Source: Cohnella xylanilytica
GTDB taxonomy: Bacteria; Bacillota; Bacilli; Paenibacillales; Paenibacillaceae
Assembly: GCF_014212175.1 (NCBI RefSeq)
Contig: NZ_JACJVR010000032.1
Location: 62,001-126,000 of the forward strand
Direction: 5' to 3'
DNA: 64,000 nt
The first letter of the stretch is position 1. Every line of letters begins with the position of its first letter. Positions 32,402 to 40,504 of this stretch are shown here, piece after piece. A program made the translations under genes and the position numbers. The notes under the pieces were generated by a model. It ran no database searches. It worked only from the letters and a program-made list of their open reading frames with translations, and had not been told where the DNA came from.

Positions 32402-32929
32402 CTATATACGCGGGGGGTCGTCCTTGTCCTGGGCTCGAAGCCTCTCCCTGCCGCGGTGAATGCGGGATTTGATCGTTCCGACTGGCAGATCGAACGCCGA
32501 TGCGATCTCTTCGTCTCGGAAGCCGTAATAGAACTTGTACAAAAGCAGCGTTCTCGTCGTCGGGTCCAGACGGCCCAACAAGTCCGACAGCTCGGTCATC
32601 AGCTCGGGATCCGGCCCCGAACGCGCCGCCGCTTCGTAGTCGTCTCTTCCGCCGTCGTACGAAGAAGACAGCCTCCTGGCCCGATTGGCGTTCGAAGCCA
32701 GATTCGAGGCGATCGTCTTCGCCCACGGGATGAGCTTGTCCGATTCGCGAAGAGTGTCTCTCTTCTCCAGGATGCGCACCCACGCTTCCTGGACGACGTC
32801 GCTGACGTCGCTTTTGCAGTGAAGCTTGTGCCGCACGACCCGCACCATTTGTCTGTAAAGTTCGTCAAGCATGTCCTCTTCCATGTTCGCCCGATCCGGA
32901 GGTCCAAAATCTCGAAGGAAGTTCGTCAT
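32402..32929 (-). CDS. ECF-type RNA polymerase sigma factor
   Basis: 175 residues. Region 2 has YRQMVRVVRHKL...DVSDVVQEAWVRIL, and region 4 has LLLYKFYYGFRDEEIASAFDLPVGTIKSRIHRGRERLR. The ATG at 32929 follows AAGGAGTG by 11 bases; an in-frame ATG 15 codons earlier lacks a site. No anti-sigma gene is adjacent, which is unusual for this class. Target promoters unknown. Confidence 0.9.
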   Translation of the reverse strand: MTNFLRDFGPPDRANMEEDMLDELYRQMVRVVRHKLHCKSDVSDVVQEAWVRILEKRDTLRESDKLIPWAKTIASNLASNANRARRLSSSYDGGRDDYEAAARSGPDPELMTELSDLLGRLDPTTRTLLLYKFYYGFRDEEIASAFDLPVGTIKSRIHRGRERLRAQDKDDPPRI

Positions 32930-33018
32930 AATAGAGCGGTCACTCCTTGGAGAAACGTATGACTCTCCGACCATTGTAACATAGGTGCGAGTAAAAGAGA
33001 ATATTTTCCATTTAATAG

Positions 33019-33057
33019 GAAAAAAGCGACAATTGGCCGATCAGCCGGAAGTCGCTT
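33019..33057 (-). terminator. Terminator overlapping the end of the 3D-domain gene
   Basis: AAGCGAC pairs with GTCGCTT across a long loop, followed by TTTTTTCC on the minus strand. The 5' arm lies inside the last codons of the 3D-domain gene. Confidence 0.65.
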
Positions 33058-33847
33058 TGTTCGGCCGCGCAGCGATCACCTCGCCGATCGAGTCCAGCAT
33101 CGTCTCCGTTACCTTCCCCGTGCCGCGCCGGATCACCCTGACGTCGACCGTCCGCTTGCCCCATTCTCGGAATACCTGCTTGGTCGACGGGAAGTAGAGA
33201 TCGATCTTCCTCCCCTTGATCCGCGACCCGGTATCGGCCACGATTCCGTAGCCGTAGCCGGGAATATAGAGCACCGTTCCGATCGGGAACAGCTTCGGAT
33301 CCGCCGCGATCGTCGATACCTTGCCCCTGCGCACCTTCACCCCGGAATACGTGATCCCGTATTGGGGGTGGCCCGGCCGCTTGCCGGTCGATTCGACCCC
33401 CGCCGTATAGCCGGTTGCCACGACCCGGATCGTCTGTCCGGCCGAGGCGAGGGCGGACGCCGCGCTTCTCTCCGCGGCCTGGACCGGCTTCGCGGGGCCG
33501 CCGGGCATCGCGGGCTGCCGGACGCCCGCTTGGTCCGCTTGCTTGTCCGTCGGCTTGAGTGCTTGCTTGCCGGCCGGCTTGAGTGCTTGCTTAGCCGCGG
33601 ACTTGTGTGTCGGCTTGTGTATCGGCGTGGCTGCGGGCTTGTGTGCCTGCTTGGCCGCGGGCTTGATCGCTTGCTTGGCCGTTTGCTTGGCCGCGGGCTT
33701 GACCGTTTGCTTGGCCGCCGGAGCCGCGTCGAGCCCTATGCCGGCGTAGGCGCTCGCTTCCGCCGGCCCGAGCAGAGCGAGCAAGGCCGGAAGCACGACC
33801 CACTTGCGCAGGTAACGTCTTGGCATGACAAAAAAGCTTGCTGGCAT
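33041..33847 (-). CDS. Exported 3D-domain cell-wall protein with Lys-Pro repeat linker
   Basis: 268 residues. A signal peptide (basic MPRRYLRKW, hydrophobic core, ASA-YA cleavage region near 33) is followed by a linker (about 45-105) made of degenerate AAKQ-xxKPA units. The C-terminal 3D domain has the Asp residues in [12 protein letters not shown] and [17 protein letters not shown], as in YuiC, YocH and YabE. 3D domains act like MltA lytic transglycosylases on peptidoglycan. The start codon and ribosome binding site lie inside the thrS terminator hairpin. A second start at codon 8 is possible and would still keep the signal peptide. Confidence 0.88.
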   Translation of the reverse strand: MPASFFVMPRRYLRKWVVLPALLALLGPAEASAYAGIGLDAAPAAKQTVKPAAKQTAKQAIKPAAKQAHKPAATPIHKPTHKSAAKQALKPAGKQALKPTDKQADQAGVRQPAMPGGPAKPVQAAERSAASALASAGQTIRVVATGYTAGVESTGKRPGHPQYGITYSGVKVRRGKVSTIAADPKLFPIGTVLYIPGYGYGIVADTGSRIKGRKIDLYFPSTKQVFREWGKRTVDVRVIRRGTGKVTETMLDSIGEVIAARPNKATSG

Positions 33848-33895
33848 GATGGCACACTCCCCTGTACGGAAGGGTGCCCCATGCCGGCAAGCTTT
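33830..33895 (-). terminator. thrS terminator containing the ribosome binding site of the next gene
   Basis: On the minus strand AAAGCTTGC, GGCAT and GGCAC pair with their complements 30-60 bases on (9+5+5 bp, small mismatches), followed by TTTTTTG. The AGGGGAG site of the 3D-domain gene is in the loop and its ATG (33845-33847) is in the 3' arm. Confidence 0.85.
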
Positions 33896-33934
33896 ATGCG
33901 GGACGCGGCCCGGTTCGGCGCGACCGGCGAATCG

Positions 33935-35875
33935 TCAGTCCGGACGCTTCGAAGCGATCTCGCCCGTGACGCGGGCGATGAAGTCGGCCACCGGCTGGGC
34001 GCCGATGTCGCCTTCCCCGCGGCGCCGGACCGATACGGTGCCGTTCGCGGCTTCGTTCTCGCCGACGATCAGCATGTACGGGATTTTCTCCAGCTGGGCT
34101 TCGCGGATCTTGTAACCCATCTTCTCGTTGCGCAGGTCGTTCTCGACGCGGACGCCGGCTTCCTGCAGCTTCTCGGCCACTTCGCGCGCGTAGTCCTCGT
34201 AGGCCAGGCTGACCGGAATGACCTTCGCCTGAACCGGGCACAGCCAAGTCGGAAGGGCGCCGGCGAAGTTCTCCAGCAGGAACGCCGTCATGCGTTCCAT
34301 CGTGCTGATGATGCCGCGGTGAATGACGACTGGACGGTGCTTCTTGCCGTCTTCGCCGACGTATTCGAGCTCGAAGCGCTCCGGAAGCAGCACGTCGATC
34401 TGCGCCGTCGAGAGAGTCTCTTCCTTGCCGAGCGCCGTCTTCACCTGCACGTCCAGCTTCGGGCCGTAGAACGCGGCTTCGCCTTCCGCTTCGAAGAACG
34501 GCAGGCCGAGCTCCTCCACGACCTCGCGCAGCATCCGCTGGGAAGTCTCCCACATCACGTCGTCCGGCCAGTACTTCTCCTTGTCCTGCGGATCGCGGTA
34601 GGAGAGGCGGAACCGGTACTCCTTGATGCCGAAGTCCTCGTAGACGCGCTGGATGAGCTGGACGACGCGCTTGAATTCGTCCTTGATCTGATCGAGCCGG
34701 CAGAAGATATGCGAATCGTTCAGAGTCATCGCGCGTACGCGATGCAGCCCGGTCAGGGCGCCGGACATCTCGTAGCGGTGCATCGTGCCCAGCTCGGCGA
34801 TGCGGATCGGCAGGTCGCGATAGCTGCGCATTTCGCTTTTGTACACCATCATATGGTGCGGGCAGTTCATCGGGCGCAGGACGAGCTCTTCGTTGTCCAT
34901 CGCCATCGGCGGGAACATGTCTTCCTGATAATGCTCCCAGTGGCCCGAGATCTTGTAGAGCTCGACGTTCGCAAGAACCGGCGTGTAGACGTGCTGGTAG
35001 CCGAGCTTCTCCTCGAGATCGACGATATAGCGCTCCAACGTGCGGCGCACCTTCGCTCCGTTCGGCAGCCACAGCGGCAGCCCTTGGCCCACTTCGCGGG
35101 AGAAGGTGAACATGCCGAGCTCCTTGCCCAGCTTGCGGTGATCGCGCTTCTTCGCTTCTTCGAGGAAGTGCAGGTGCTCGTCGAGCTGCGACTTCTTCGC
35201 GAACGCCGTGCCGTAGATGCGCTGCAGCATCTTGTTCTTGCTGTCTCCGCGCCAGTAGGCGCCGGCGACGCTAAGCAGCTTGAACGCCTTGATCTTGCCC
35301 GTCGACGGAAGGTGAGGTCCGCGGCACAAGTCGAAGAACTCGCCCTGGTCGTAGATCGTGATAACCGAGCCTTCCGGCAGCCCTTCGATCAGCTCGATCT
35401 TGAGCGGATCCTCGATCTCCCGGTAGATGCGAAGAGCTTCTTCGCGGGAGACGACGCGGCGGACGATCGGAAGATCCTCCTTGACGATCTTCTCCATCTC
35501 CTTCTCGATGCTTGCGAGATCGTCCGGAGTGATCGATTGTTCGAGGTCGATGTCGTAGTAGAAGCCGTCTTCGATGACAGGCCCGATGCCGAGCTTGACC
35601 TTGTCGCCCCCGAACAGCCGCTTGATCGCCTGGGCCATCAGGTGGGCCGTGCTATGGCGCATGACCTCGAGGCCTTCGGGAGAGTCGAGGGTCAGAATCT
35701 CGAGCGAAGCGTCTTCCTTAAGCTCCGTGTTCAAATCGACGACCTTCCCGTTCACCTTGCCGGCGACGGCGTTCTTCTTCAGCCCTTGGCTGATCGAACC
35801 GGCGACGTCCTCGACGGTCGCGCCGGCTTCGTATTCCCGGACGGAGCCGTCCGGCAGCTTGATGTTCAATGCCAT
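33935..35875 (-). CDS. thrS: Threonyl-tRNA synthetase
   Basis: 646 residues, full length. Domain order is TGS ([17 protein letters not shown]), the second editing-like domain with [10 protein letters not shown] and YDIDLE, the class II core with the zinc-binding region [22 protein letters not shown] and [13 protein letters not shown], and the anticodon-binding domain. The ATG at 35875 has AAGGGAGG upstream. A T-box leader of about 350 bases precedes the gene, and ytxC lies further upstream, as in B. subtilis. Confidence 0.98.
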   Translation of the reverse strand: MALNIKLPDGSVREYEAGATVEDVAGSISQGLKKNAVAGKVNGKVVDLNTELKEDASLEILTLDSPEGLEVMRHSTAHLMAQAIKRLFGGDKVKLGIGPVIEDGFYYDIDLEQSITPDDLASIEKEMEKIVKEDLPIVRRVVSREEALRIYREIEDPLKIELIEGLPEGSVITIYDQGEFFDLCRGPHLPSTGKIKAFKLLSVAGAYWRGDSKNKMLQRIYGTAFAKKSQLDEHLHFLEEAKKRDHRKLGKELGMFTFSREVGQGLPLWLPNGAKVRRTLERYIVDLEEKLGYQHVYTPVLANVELYKISGHWEHYQEDMFPPMAMDNEELVLRPMNCPHHMMVYKSEMRSYRDLPIRIAELGTMHRYEMSGALTGLHRVRAMTLNDSHIFCRLDQIKDEFKRVVQLIQRVYEDFGIKEYRFRLSYRDPQDKEKYWPDDVMWETSQRMLREVVEELGLPFFEAEGEAAFYGPKLDVQVKTALGKEETLSTAQIDVLLPERFELEYVGEDGKKHRPVVIHRGIISTMERMTAFLLENFAGALPTWLCPVQAKVIPVSLAYEDYAREVAEKLQEAGVRVENDLRNEKMGYKIREAQLEKIPYMLIVGENEAANGTVSVRRRGEGDIGAQPVADFIARVTGEIASKRPD

Positions 35876-35960
35876 ACTCTGCAGCCTCCCTTGGATCATT
35901 CTACCTTGTCGTGAATGCGGACTTGGCAAGGGACGAGCGCATCGGTCCTTCGAGAAAAAC

Positions 35961-36308
35961 AAAAAACGCCCGTCCCGTAGGGACGAGCGCTCGGTATCGT
36001 TCGCGTCTCGTGGTTCCACCCTTATTCAACCGGCTGCTTGCGCATGTGCGCACGGCGGCCGATTCTCAGGCATGAGTAACGGTCATGACCCGGCAGCGCC
36101 TACTGCCGCCTGCGATCCTCTCCGGATCGGCCGCGGGTTCGGCGTTGCAGCTCGAAAGGGGTCGATGCCTGCCGGTATCGGAAGGAACTTGCAGCCGAGG
36201 TTCCTCTCTCTGGGCCGTCCATAACGGGCATCGGTGTCTTTCTCATCGCTGTTCGGATATGGCGGGATTCCGTCATGCGACGTCTCCCGGGATCACGCAA
36301 GGTTGATA
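35961..36308 (-). promoter_or_regulatory. T-box riboswitch of thrS
   Basis: The minus strand shows the T-box AGGGTGGAACCACG at 36009-36022. The terminator GCGCTCGTCCC / GGGACGGGCG with TTTTTT follows at 35961-35990. Stem I has the arms GATGCC/GGCATC and inner AGGAAC, GGCTGCAAG and GTTCCTT elements. Immediately before the GGCATC arm the specifier loop reads GATACCGG, giving the threonine codon ACC at 36174-36176. Uncharged tRNA-Thr would favour the antiterminator and thrS expression. Confidence 0.93.
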
Positions 36309-36314
36309 CCCGGA

Positions 36315-36344
36315 ATTATACCCCCTTCGTCCCGCGCCCGTCAA
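36315..36344 (-). promoter_or_regulatory. Promoter of the thrS T-box transcript
   Basis: TTGACG, 18 bases, TATAAT on the minus strand, directly upstream of the T-box leader. Confidence 0.8.
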
Positions 36345-36394
36345 GCGGATTCGGTCAAGCCGATTCGGTCAACCGGTTGTCCGATCGGGTCCGG

Positions 36395-37279
36395 TTACTT
36401 CGGCACGTCCGGGCATAAGGCGGCCCTCTCTCCGAAGATGCCCAACAGCGTCCGGATCACCTGGGCATCCGGTTCGGCCGTATGAATGTACAGGTGCCTC
36501 GGAGAAGCCGCGAGCAGACGGCTGACGAGCAAGCTCTCCTCCTCCTGCTCGTCCAGGACGTTCCCGTCGGCCGGCCGCGGCGCTTCATGGGCTTCCGCAT
36601 CCTTCTCGAGGGGACGCATCTTGTCGTCGAGAAGGCGAAAGGCATGTCCGCCCGAATGGAGCACGTGAACGGCCGGTACCCGGACTTCCTGCCATTCGAC
36701 CATCGACTGGAGCAGCGTGACGAACTCCTGGTACTGTCGCTCCATCAGTCTCTCCTCGACGGCGGCCTCCGCCGCCTCCCGGACCTCGGCTTCGTAGTCC
36801 TTCAGCCGGAACCGGATAAATCCTTCCACGTGCAGGTATTCATGCTCCATTAAATAAGCCGCGAACAGCTGCCCCCACTTGCGGATTCGCCGCTCCCTGC
36901 CCCGCCCCGCGGACAGCGCTTCGGAGCCGGGTTCGGGCTCGCCGTCGAGCAGGCCGATCGCCTCCGAGACGAGCACGTCGGCCTCCACGTTGTCGGCCTT
37001 GAGGCCGATCGGATGGCGAATCAGCCGCCTCAGCAGCGCCGGCTCCCTCTCCGCCACGATATATTCGGACAAGGCGGCGCCGGTCTTGGCGCAGAAGTCC
37101 TCCCGTCCCGTCTCGATCGTCAGGGCGCATCGGATGCGGCCGTCCGCCTCCGACAGCTCCCACGGTCCTTCGCCCCCGCGCCCCGTCAACCCGGCGAAAG
37201 GCTGGTTCAGCAGCGCCGTCAGACGCGCCGCCGAATCGCGGTCCCCTCCCGCGTCGATCGTCCATTCATCCCTCTTCAC
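36395..37279 (-). CDS. ytxC: Sporulation protein YtxC family
   Basis: 294 residues from a GTG start with GGAGGTGG four bases upstream. The middle region (RIRKWGQLFAAYLMEHEYLHVEGFIRFRL...QYQEFVTLLQSMVEWQE) is the conserved part of YtxC. It lies directly upstream of thrS on the same strand, as in B. subtilis. Function in sporulation is poorly defined. The frame stays open far upstream, but that part has no homology and lies antisense to the GGDEF gene. Confidence 0.88.
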   Translation of the reverse strand: MKRDEWTIDAGGDRDSAARLTALLNQPFAGLTGRGGEGPWELSEADGRIRCALTIETGREDFCAKTGAALSEYIVAEREPALLRRLIRHPIGLKADNVEADVLVSEAIGLLDGEPEPGSEALSAGRGRERRIRKWGQLFAAYLMEHEYLHVEGFIRFRLKDYEAEVREAAEAAVEERLMERQYQEFVTLLQSMVEWQEVRVPAVHVLHSGGHAFRLLDDKMRPLEKDAEAHEAPRPADGNVLDEQEEESLLVSRLLAASPRHLYIHTAEPDAQVIRTLLGIFGERAALCPDVPK

Positions 37280-37441
37280 CTGACCACCTCCGGCTTCCCC
37301 TTTTCTTACTATATGGTGGCCGAAAAGGGGATATACGATCGGCGATCGGGTATGGTATATTTTATAAGCGAATAGACAAATCCTTCTATTTTTGCGACGT
37401 GCCAGACTTACGCTCCTTCCGGCAGATGAGAGGCGATACTC

Positions 37442-38524
37442 GTGCTCGACGACCAGTCTTCCGACTATAACCAGCTCCGGTGGAATCGTCTTTTGCTTCG
37501 CGGCTTCTGGTTCGTGCTGATCCTCTCGATCGGAGTGGAGAGCGTTTACTTCACGATGACGGACCGGCCGGAATATTTCGTCTGGGCGTTTATCGTTCGC
37601 CCTTCGGCGCTTATCCTCGCGATTATTCTGCTCGCCGAGGCGGGAGTTCGCTTCCTGCCGAAGCAGCACGATTACGTCCTGATCTCCGCCTCGGCTTTGA
37701 TCGCCAGCGTTCTGACGGTATCGAACCCGGAGGAACCTTACCTGATTTTCACCCTCTTTTTCCCGGTCATGATCAGCATCTTTTATTTTAAGCTGACCCA
37801 CCTGCTGTTCGCTTTGCTTAACGGCTTCGTCTCCCTGGCCGCGATCTTCGCGTTCGGGGAAGTCAACTGCGCTTCTCTGACTCCAGGCTCCTTCGTCGGC
37901 ATCGTCAGCATCCTCATCCTGTTCAGCATCGTCGCCGTCGGCATTCTGCTGCGGGGCCGGGAGCTGAGGCTGCATCTGAAGTCCTCCTACGAATCGAATC
38001 AGGAGCTGCTCTTGCGGACCATCATGATGGACAAGCTCGCGAAGACGGACGCGTTGACGGAGACGTACAACCATATGGCCTTTCACGAGTATCTCGAGCG
38101 GCTGGTCGAACAGAGCGAATCGAGCGGAATGCCGCTTCAGCTCGCGATGCTGGATATCGATAATTTCAAAAGCGTGAACGAAGGCTACGGCCACCGGGCG
38201 GGCGACGCGGTTCTGCGGGACGTCGGCTCGGTCGTCCGTTCCATGGTCGGCGTGCACGACATCGTCGCCCGTTACGGAGGGGAAGAGCTGGCCGTTCTGT
38301 TCGCGGACATGACGGCCGAGGAGGCGTACGAGCGGATGGAGGAGATCCGCGGCACGATCCATGCCAGGCCGCAGCCGGCGATCGGCGGCGAGTCCGTCAC
38401 CGTCAGCGCCGGGGTCGCCTCGTATTCGCCCGGCCAGGGCAAGGAGGCTTTCTTCGAGAAGGCCGAAGCGGCCTTGAACGAAGCCAAGAGGCATGGCAAG
38501 AACCGGACCGTGCTCGCCCGATAA
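37442..38524 (+). CDS. Membrane diguanylate cyclase (GGDEF domain)
   Basis: 360 residues from a GTG start. The N-terminal 185 residues hold five or six membrane helices, then a short linker and a GGDEF domain (about 205-355). The active-site loop is RYGGEELAVLF, expected to be catalytic. The region of the inhibitory RxxD site reads GVHD, so product inhibition may be absent. It would make c-di-GMP from GTP at the membrane. An EAL protein is encoded 2 kb away. Confidence 0.92.
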   Translation: MLDDQSSDYNQLRWNRLLLRGFWFVLILSIGVESVYFTMTDRPEYFVWAFIVRPSALILAIILLAEAGVRFLPKQHDYVLISASALIASVLTVSNPEEPYLIFTLFFPVMISIFYFKLTHLLFALLNGFVSLAAIFAFGEVNCASLTPGSFVGIVSILILFSIVAVGILLRGRELRLHLKSSYESNQELLLRTIMMDKLAKTDALTETYNHMAFHEYLERLVEQSESSGMPLQLAMLDIDNFKSVNEGYGHRAGDAVLRDVGSVVRSMVGVHDIVARYGGEELAVLFADMTAEEAYERMEEIRGTIHARPQPAIGGESVTVSAGVASYSPGQGKEAFFEKAEAALNEAKRHGKNRTVLAR

Positions 38525-38629
38525 GGGGGAGCTTGGGGATCGGCTATTGCGGGTTAGTGCTTGCTGTTGCCTTTCGTTTTTTGGACATTTACGGATGGGA
38601 CCCGCCGTTATGGTTCGGGTCGGCTTCTC

Positions 38630-38812
38630 TAACGAATCGTATAAGCGCTATTTGTTAAAAATAGGGGTGTTTTATTTTCTAACGAACTCCAGCGACGCTA
38701 TTTGCCAAATTTGAGGTCAAATAGGGGCCTTAATACATAAATAGCGCTTCCTGGGTCCGTTAGAATCAAATCTGGCGCGTTTTTTGGGAATTAGCGTCTC
38801 CTGAGTCCGTTA
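38630..38812. repeat. Inverted and direct repeats related to TAACGGA-N6-8-GCGCTATTT
   Basis: The gap 38525-39243 (719 bases) contains no confident gene. Four related 24-base elements lie here. Two are on the plus strand at 38630 and 38680 (TAACGAA... CGCTATTT), each followed by an AAATAGGGG-like tail. Two are on the minus strand, ending at 38762 and 38812 (TAACGGACCCAGGAAGCGCT and TAACGGACTCAGGAGACGCT types). They form two facing pairs. The local GC content is low. A perfect palindrome AACGGACGAATCGTCCGTT lies at 39129-39147. Confidence 0.7.
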
Positions 38813-38992
38813 GCACCGGATGTAATTTTGGATTTCTTCGCGCAGCAGCTGTTCTAGTTTGTCCTGTAGTAACTTAGATACAGCATTTTCAAGTAGACCA
38901 TTAATCGAGTAGGGCTCCTTCTTGGTGATCTCAGCAATCCCGAGAACCCTACTTTTTTGGGTTCTGGAGAGACTCCAGATCATGGTACACAA
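38810..38992 (-). pseudogene. Possible 5' remnant of an IS256-type transposase gene
   Basis: A short reading frame with ITKKEPYSINGLLENAV, then KLLQDKLEQLLREEIQNYI, resembles the N-terminal helix of some IS256-family transposases (LLE..V..LL..K.E.LL.EE...). It breaks off at a stop formed by the adjacent TAACGG repeat. No catalytic DDE region, no complete inverted repeats and no clear ribosome binding site are seen. A weak assignment that could be chance. Confidence 0.35.
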
Positions 38993-39194
38993 ACTATTTT
39001 ACGTCGCCGAACCGACTTCATCCTACCGCCACGGTCTTCGGAAAATAGCTCTTCGCTCGCATACCGAACTCGGCTGCTCCACCGCTCATTAGCGTTACCG
39101 AGCCCCATGAGCGAAGATTGGTCGCTGCAACGGACGAATCGTCCGTTAGAACATCAATCGGCTGTCGGTGCCGACATTCGCCGCCCATACGCGC

Positions 39195-39225
39195 AAACAA
39201 GCAGCCCCGAGAAGGGCTGCTTGTT
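39195..39225 (-). terminator. Terminator of mqnC
   Basis: CAAGCAGCCC pairs with GGGCTGCTTG around a six-base loop, followed by TTTGCG on the minus strand. Confidence 0.75.
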
Positions 39226-39243
39226 CCGATAAATGTAGGCCGA

Positions 39244-40383
39244 TCAGTTCTGCATGACGAAGTCGCGGTCGATCTTCTCGTTGACGTCGTCGTACACTTT
39301 GAGAATCTCGTACTGCGTGTTGCGCTGCGCGGGAATCTTCCCGGCTTCGCGAATGATGCGCAGGCAAGCCTCGATGTTGACCTTGTGTGTCGTGCCCGCG
39401 GCGGAGACGACGTTCTCCTCCATCATCGTGCTGCCGAAGTCGTTGGCGCCGTAAGAGAGCGACAGCTTGCCGATCTCCGGCCCCATCGTCACCCACGACG
39501 ACTGGAAGTTCGGGATGTTGTCGAGAGCGATGCGGCTGATCGCCAGCGTCTTCAAGTATTCTTCGGGAGTCGCCTTCTCCCGCTTCATGTTCGTGTTGTC
39601 CGGCTGGAACGTCCACGGGATGAAGGCGAGGAAGCCGCGCGACGGGTAGCCGTTGTTCAGGCATTCGTCCTGGGCGTCCCGGATGCGGATCAGGTGAAGC
39701 GCCCGCTCCTCCATCGACTCCCCGAAGCCGATGACCATCGTGCCCGTCGTCGTCATCCCGACCTTGTGGGCGGTCGTCATGACGTCCATCCAGTCCCGCC
39801 AGCTTCCCTTCAGGCGGCTGATCTTCTTGCGGGTGCGGTCGTCGAGAATCTCGGCCCCGCCGCCCGGCAGCGAATCGAGCCCGGCTTCGTGCAGCTGGCG
39901 CACGACCTCCTCCAGCGACAGGCCGTTCGAGACGTCCTGCATCTTGCGAATCTCCGCGGGGGAGAACGAATGCATCGTTATGTTCGGGAACCGGGCCTTG
40001 ATCTTGCGGAGCAGATCCAGATAATAAGTGAACGGCAGATCCGGATTCGTGCCGCCCTGCATCAGAATCTCGGTGCCGCCTACGTCCGCCGTCTCTTGAA
40101 TCTTCTGCAGAATCGTCTCGTCCGGCAGCACGTACCCTTCCTTCGAGCCCGGCGCCCGATAGAACGCGCAGAACCGGCAATAGACGTCGCAGATGTTCGT
40201 GTAGTTGACGTTGCGCCCTACGACGAACGTCGTGATCGGCTCGGGATGATGCTTCAGCATAATCCGGTTCGCCGCGTCGCCGATCTTCTCGATCTCGTCG
40301 CTCTCGAACAGCGCGATAATATCCTCCTGCATCAGCCTCTCCCCCTGGAGGGCTTGCTGCAATATTCGATCTACGGTGCTCAT
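39244..40383 (-). CDS. mqnC: Cyclic dehypoxanthinyl futalosine synthase (menaquinone futalosine pathway)
   Basis: 379 residues. The radical SAM cluster is Cys65-x3-Cys69-x2-Cys72 (CDVYCRFC), followed by GGTEILMQGGTNPDLPFTYY and HSFSPAEI, which mark MqnC and separate it from MqnE. It cyclises dehypoxanthine futalosine. Use of the futalosine route fits Paenibacillaceae. The ATG at 40383 has GAGGAGA nine bases upstream; a GTG three codons earlier is too close to it. Confidence 0.95.
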   Translation of the reverse strand: MSTVDRILQQALQGERLMQEDIIALFESDEIEKIGDAANRIMLKHHPEPITTFVVGRNVNYTNICDVYCRFCAFYRAPGSKEGYVLPDETILQKIQETADVGGTEILMQGGTNPDLPFTYYLDLLRKIKARFPNITMHSFSPAEIRKMQDVSNGLSLEEVVRQLHEAGLDSLPGGGAEILDDRTRKKISRLKGSWRDWMDVMTTAHKVGMTTTGTMVIGFGESMEERALHLIRIRDAQDECLNNGYPSRGFLAFIPWTFQPDNTNMKREKATPEEYLKTLAISRIALDNIPNFQSSWVTMGPEIGKLSLSYGANDFGSTMMEENVVSAAGTTHKVNIEACLRIIREAGKIPAQRNTQYEILKVYDDVNEKIDRDFVMQN

Positions 40384-40457
40384 CGCCCGCACTCTCCTCT
40401 CCGTTGAAGCTTCGTTCCTTCGGACTCGTTCTTTTCTTCACAATATCTATCCTAGCA

Positions 40458-40504
40458 CAAAAAGACCGCCGCAGTCACCTAAGAGGCGACTTGATCGCGG
40501 CGGT
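40458..40504 (-). terminator. Terminator overlapping the end of the EAL gene
   Basis: CCGCCGC pairs with GCGGCGG across a 24-base loop, followed by TCTTTTTG on the minus strand. The 5' arm lies inside the last codons of the EAL gene. Confidence 0.6.

Noticed and set aside
33362-35914. 850-codon open frame on the plus strand across the 3D-domain and thrS genes
   Set aside because: It is antisense to two well-identified genes, is rich in Arg/Asp/Val as expected from the complement of GC-rich codons, and has no ribosome binding site or family motif.
36395-38494. 699-codon minus-strand frame including ytxC
   Set aside because: Only the last 294 codons match YtxC and begin with a good GTG and ribosome binding site; the rest is antisense to the GGDEF gene.
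39018-39200. 60-codon minus-strand frame beside the possible transposase remnant
   Set aside because: No ribosome binding site, no similarity to transposases, and it runs through a palindrome; likely chance.
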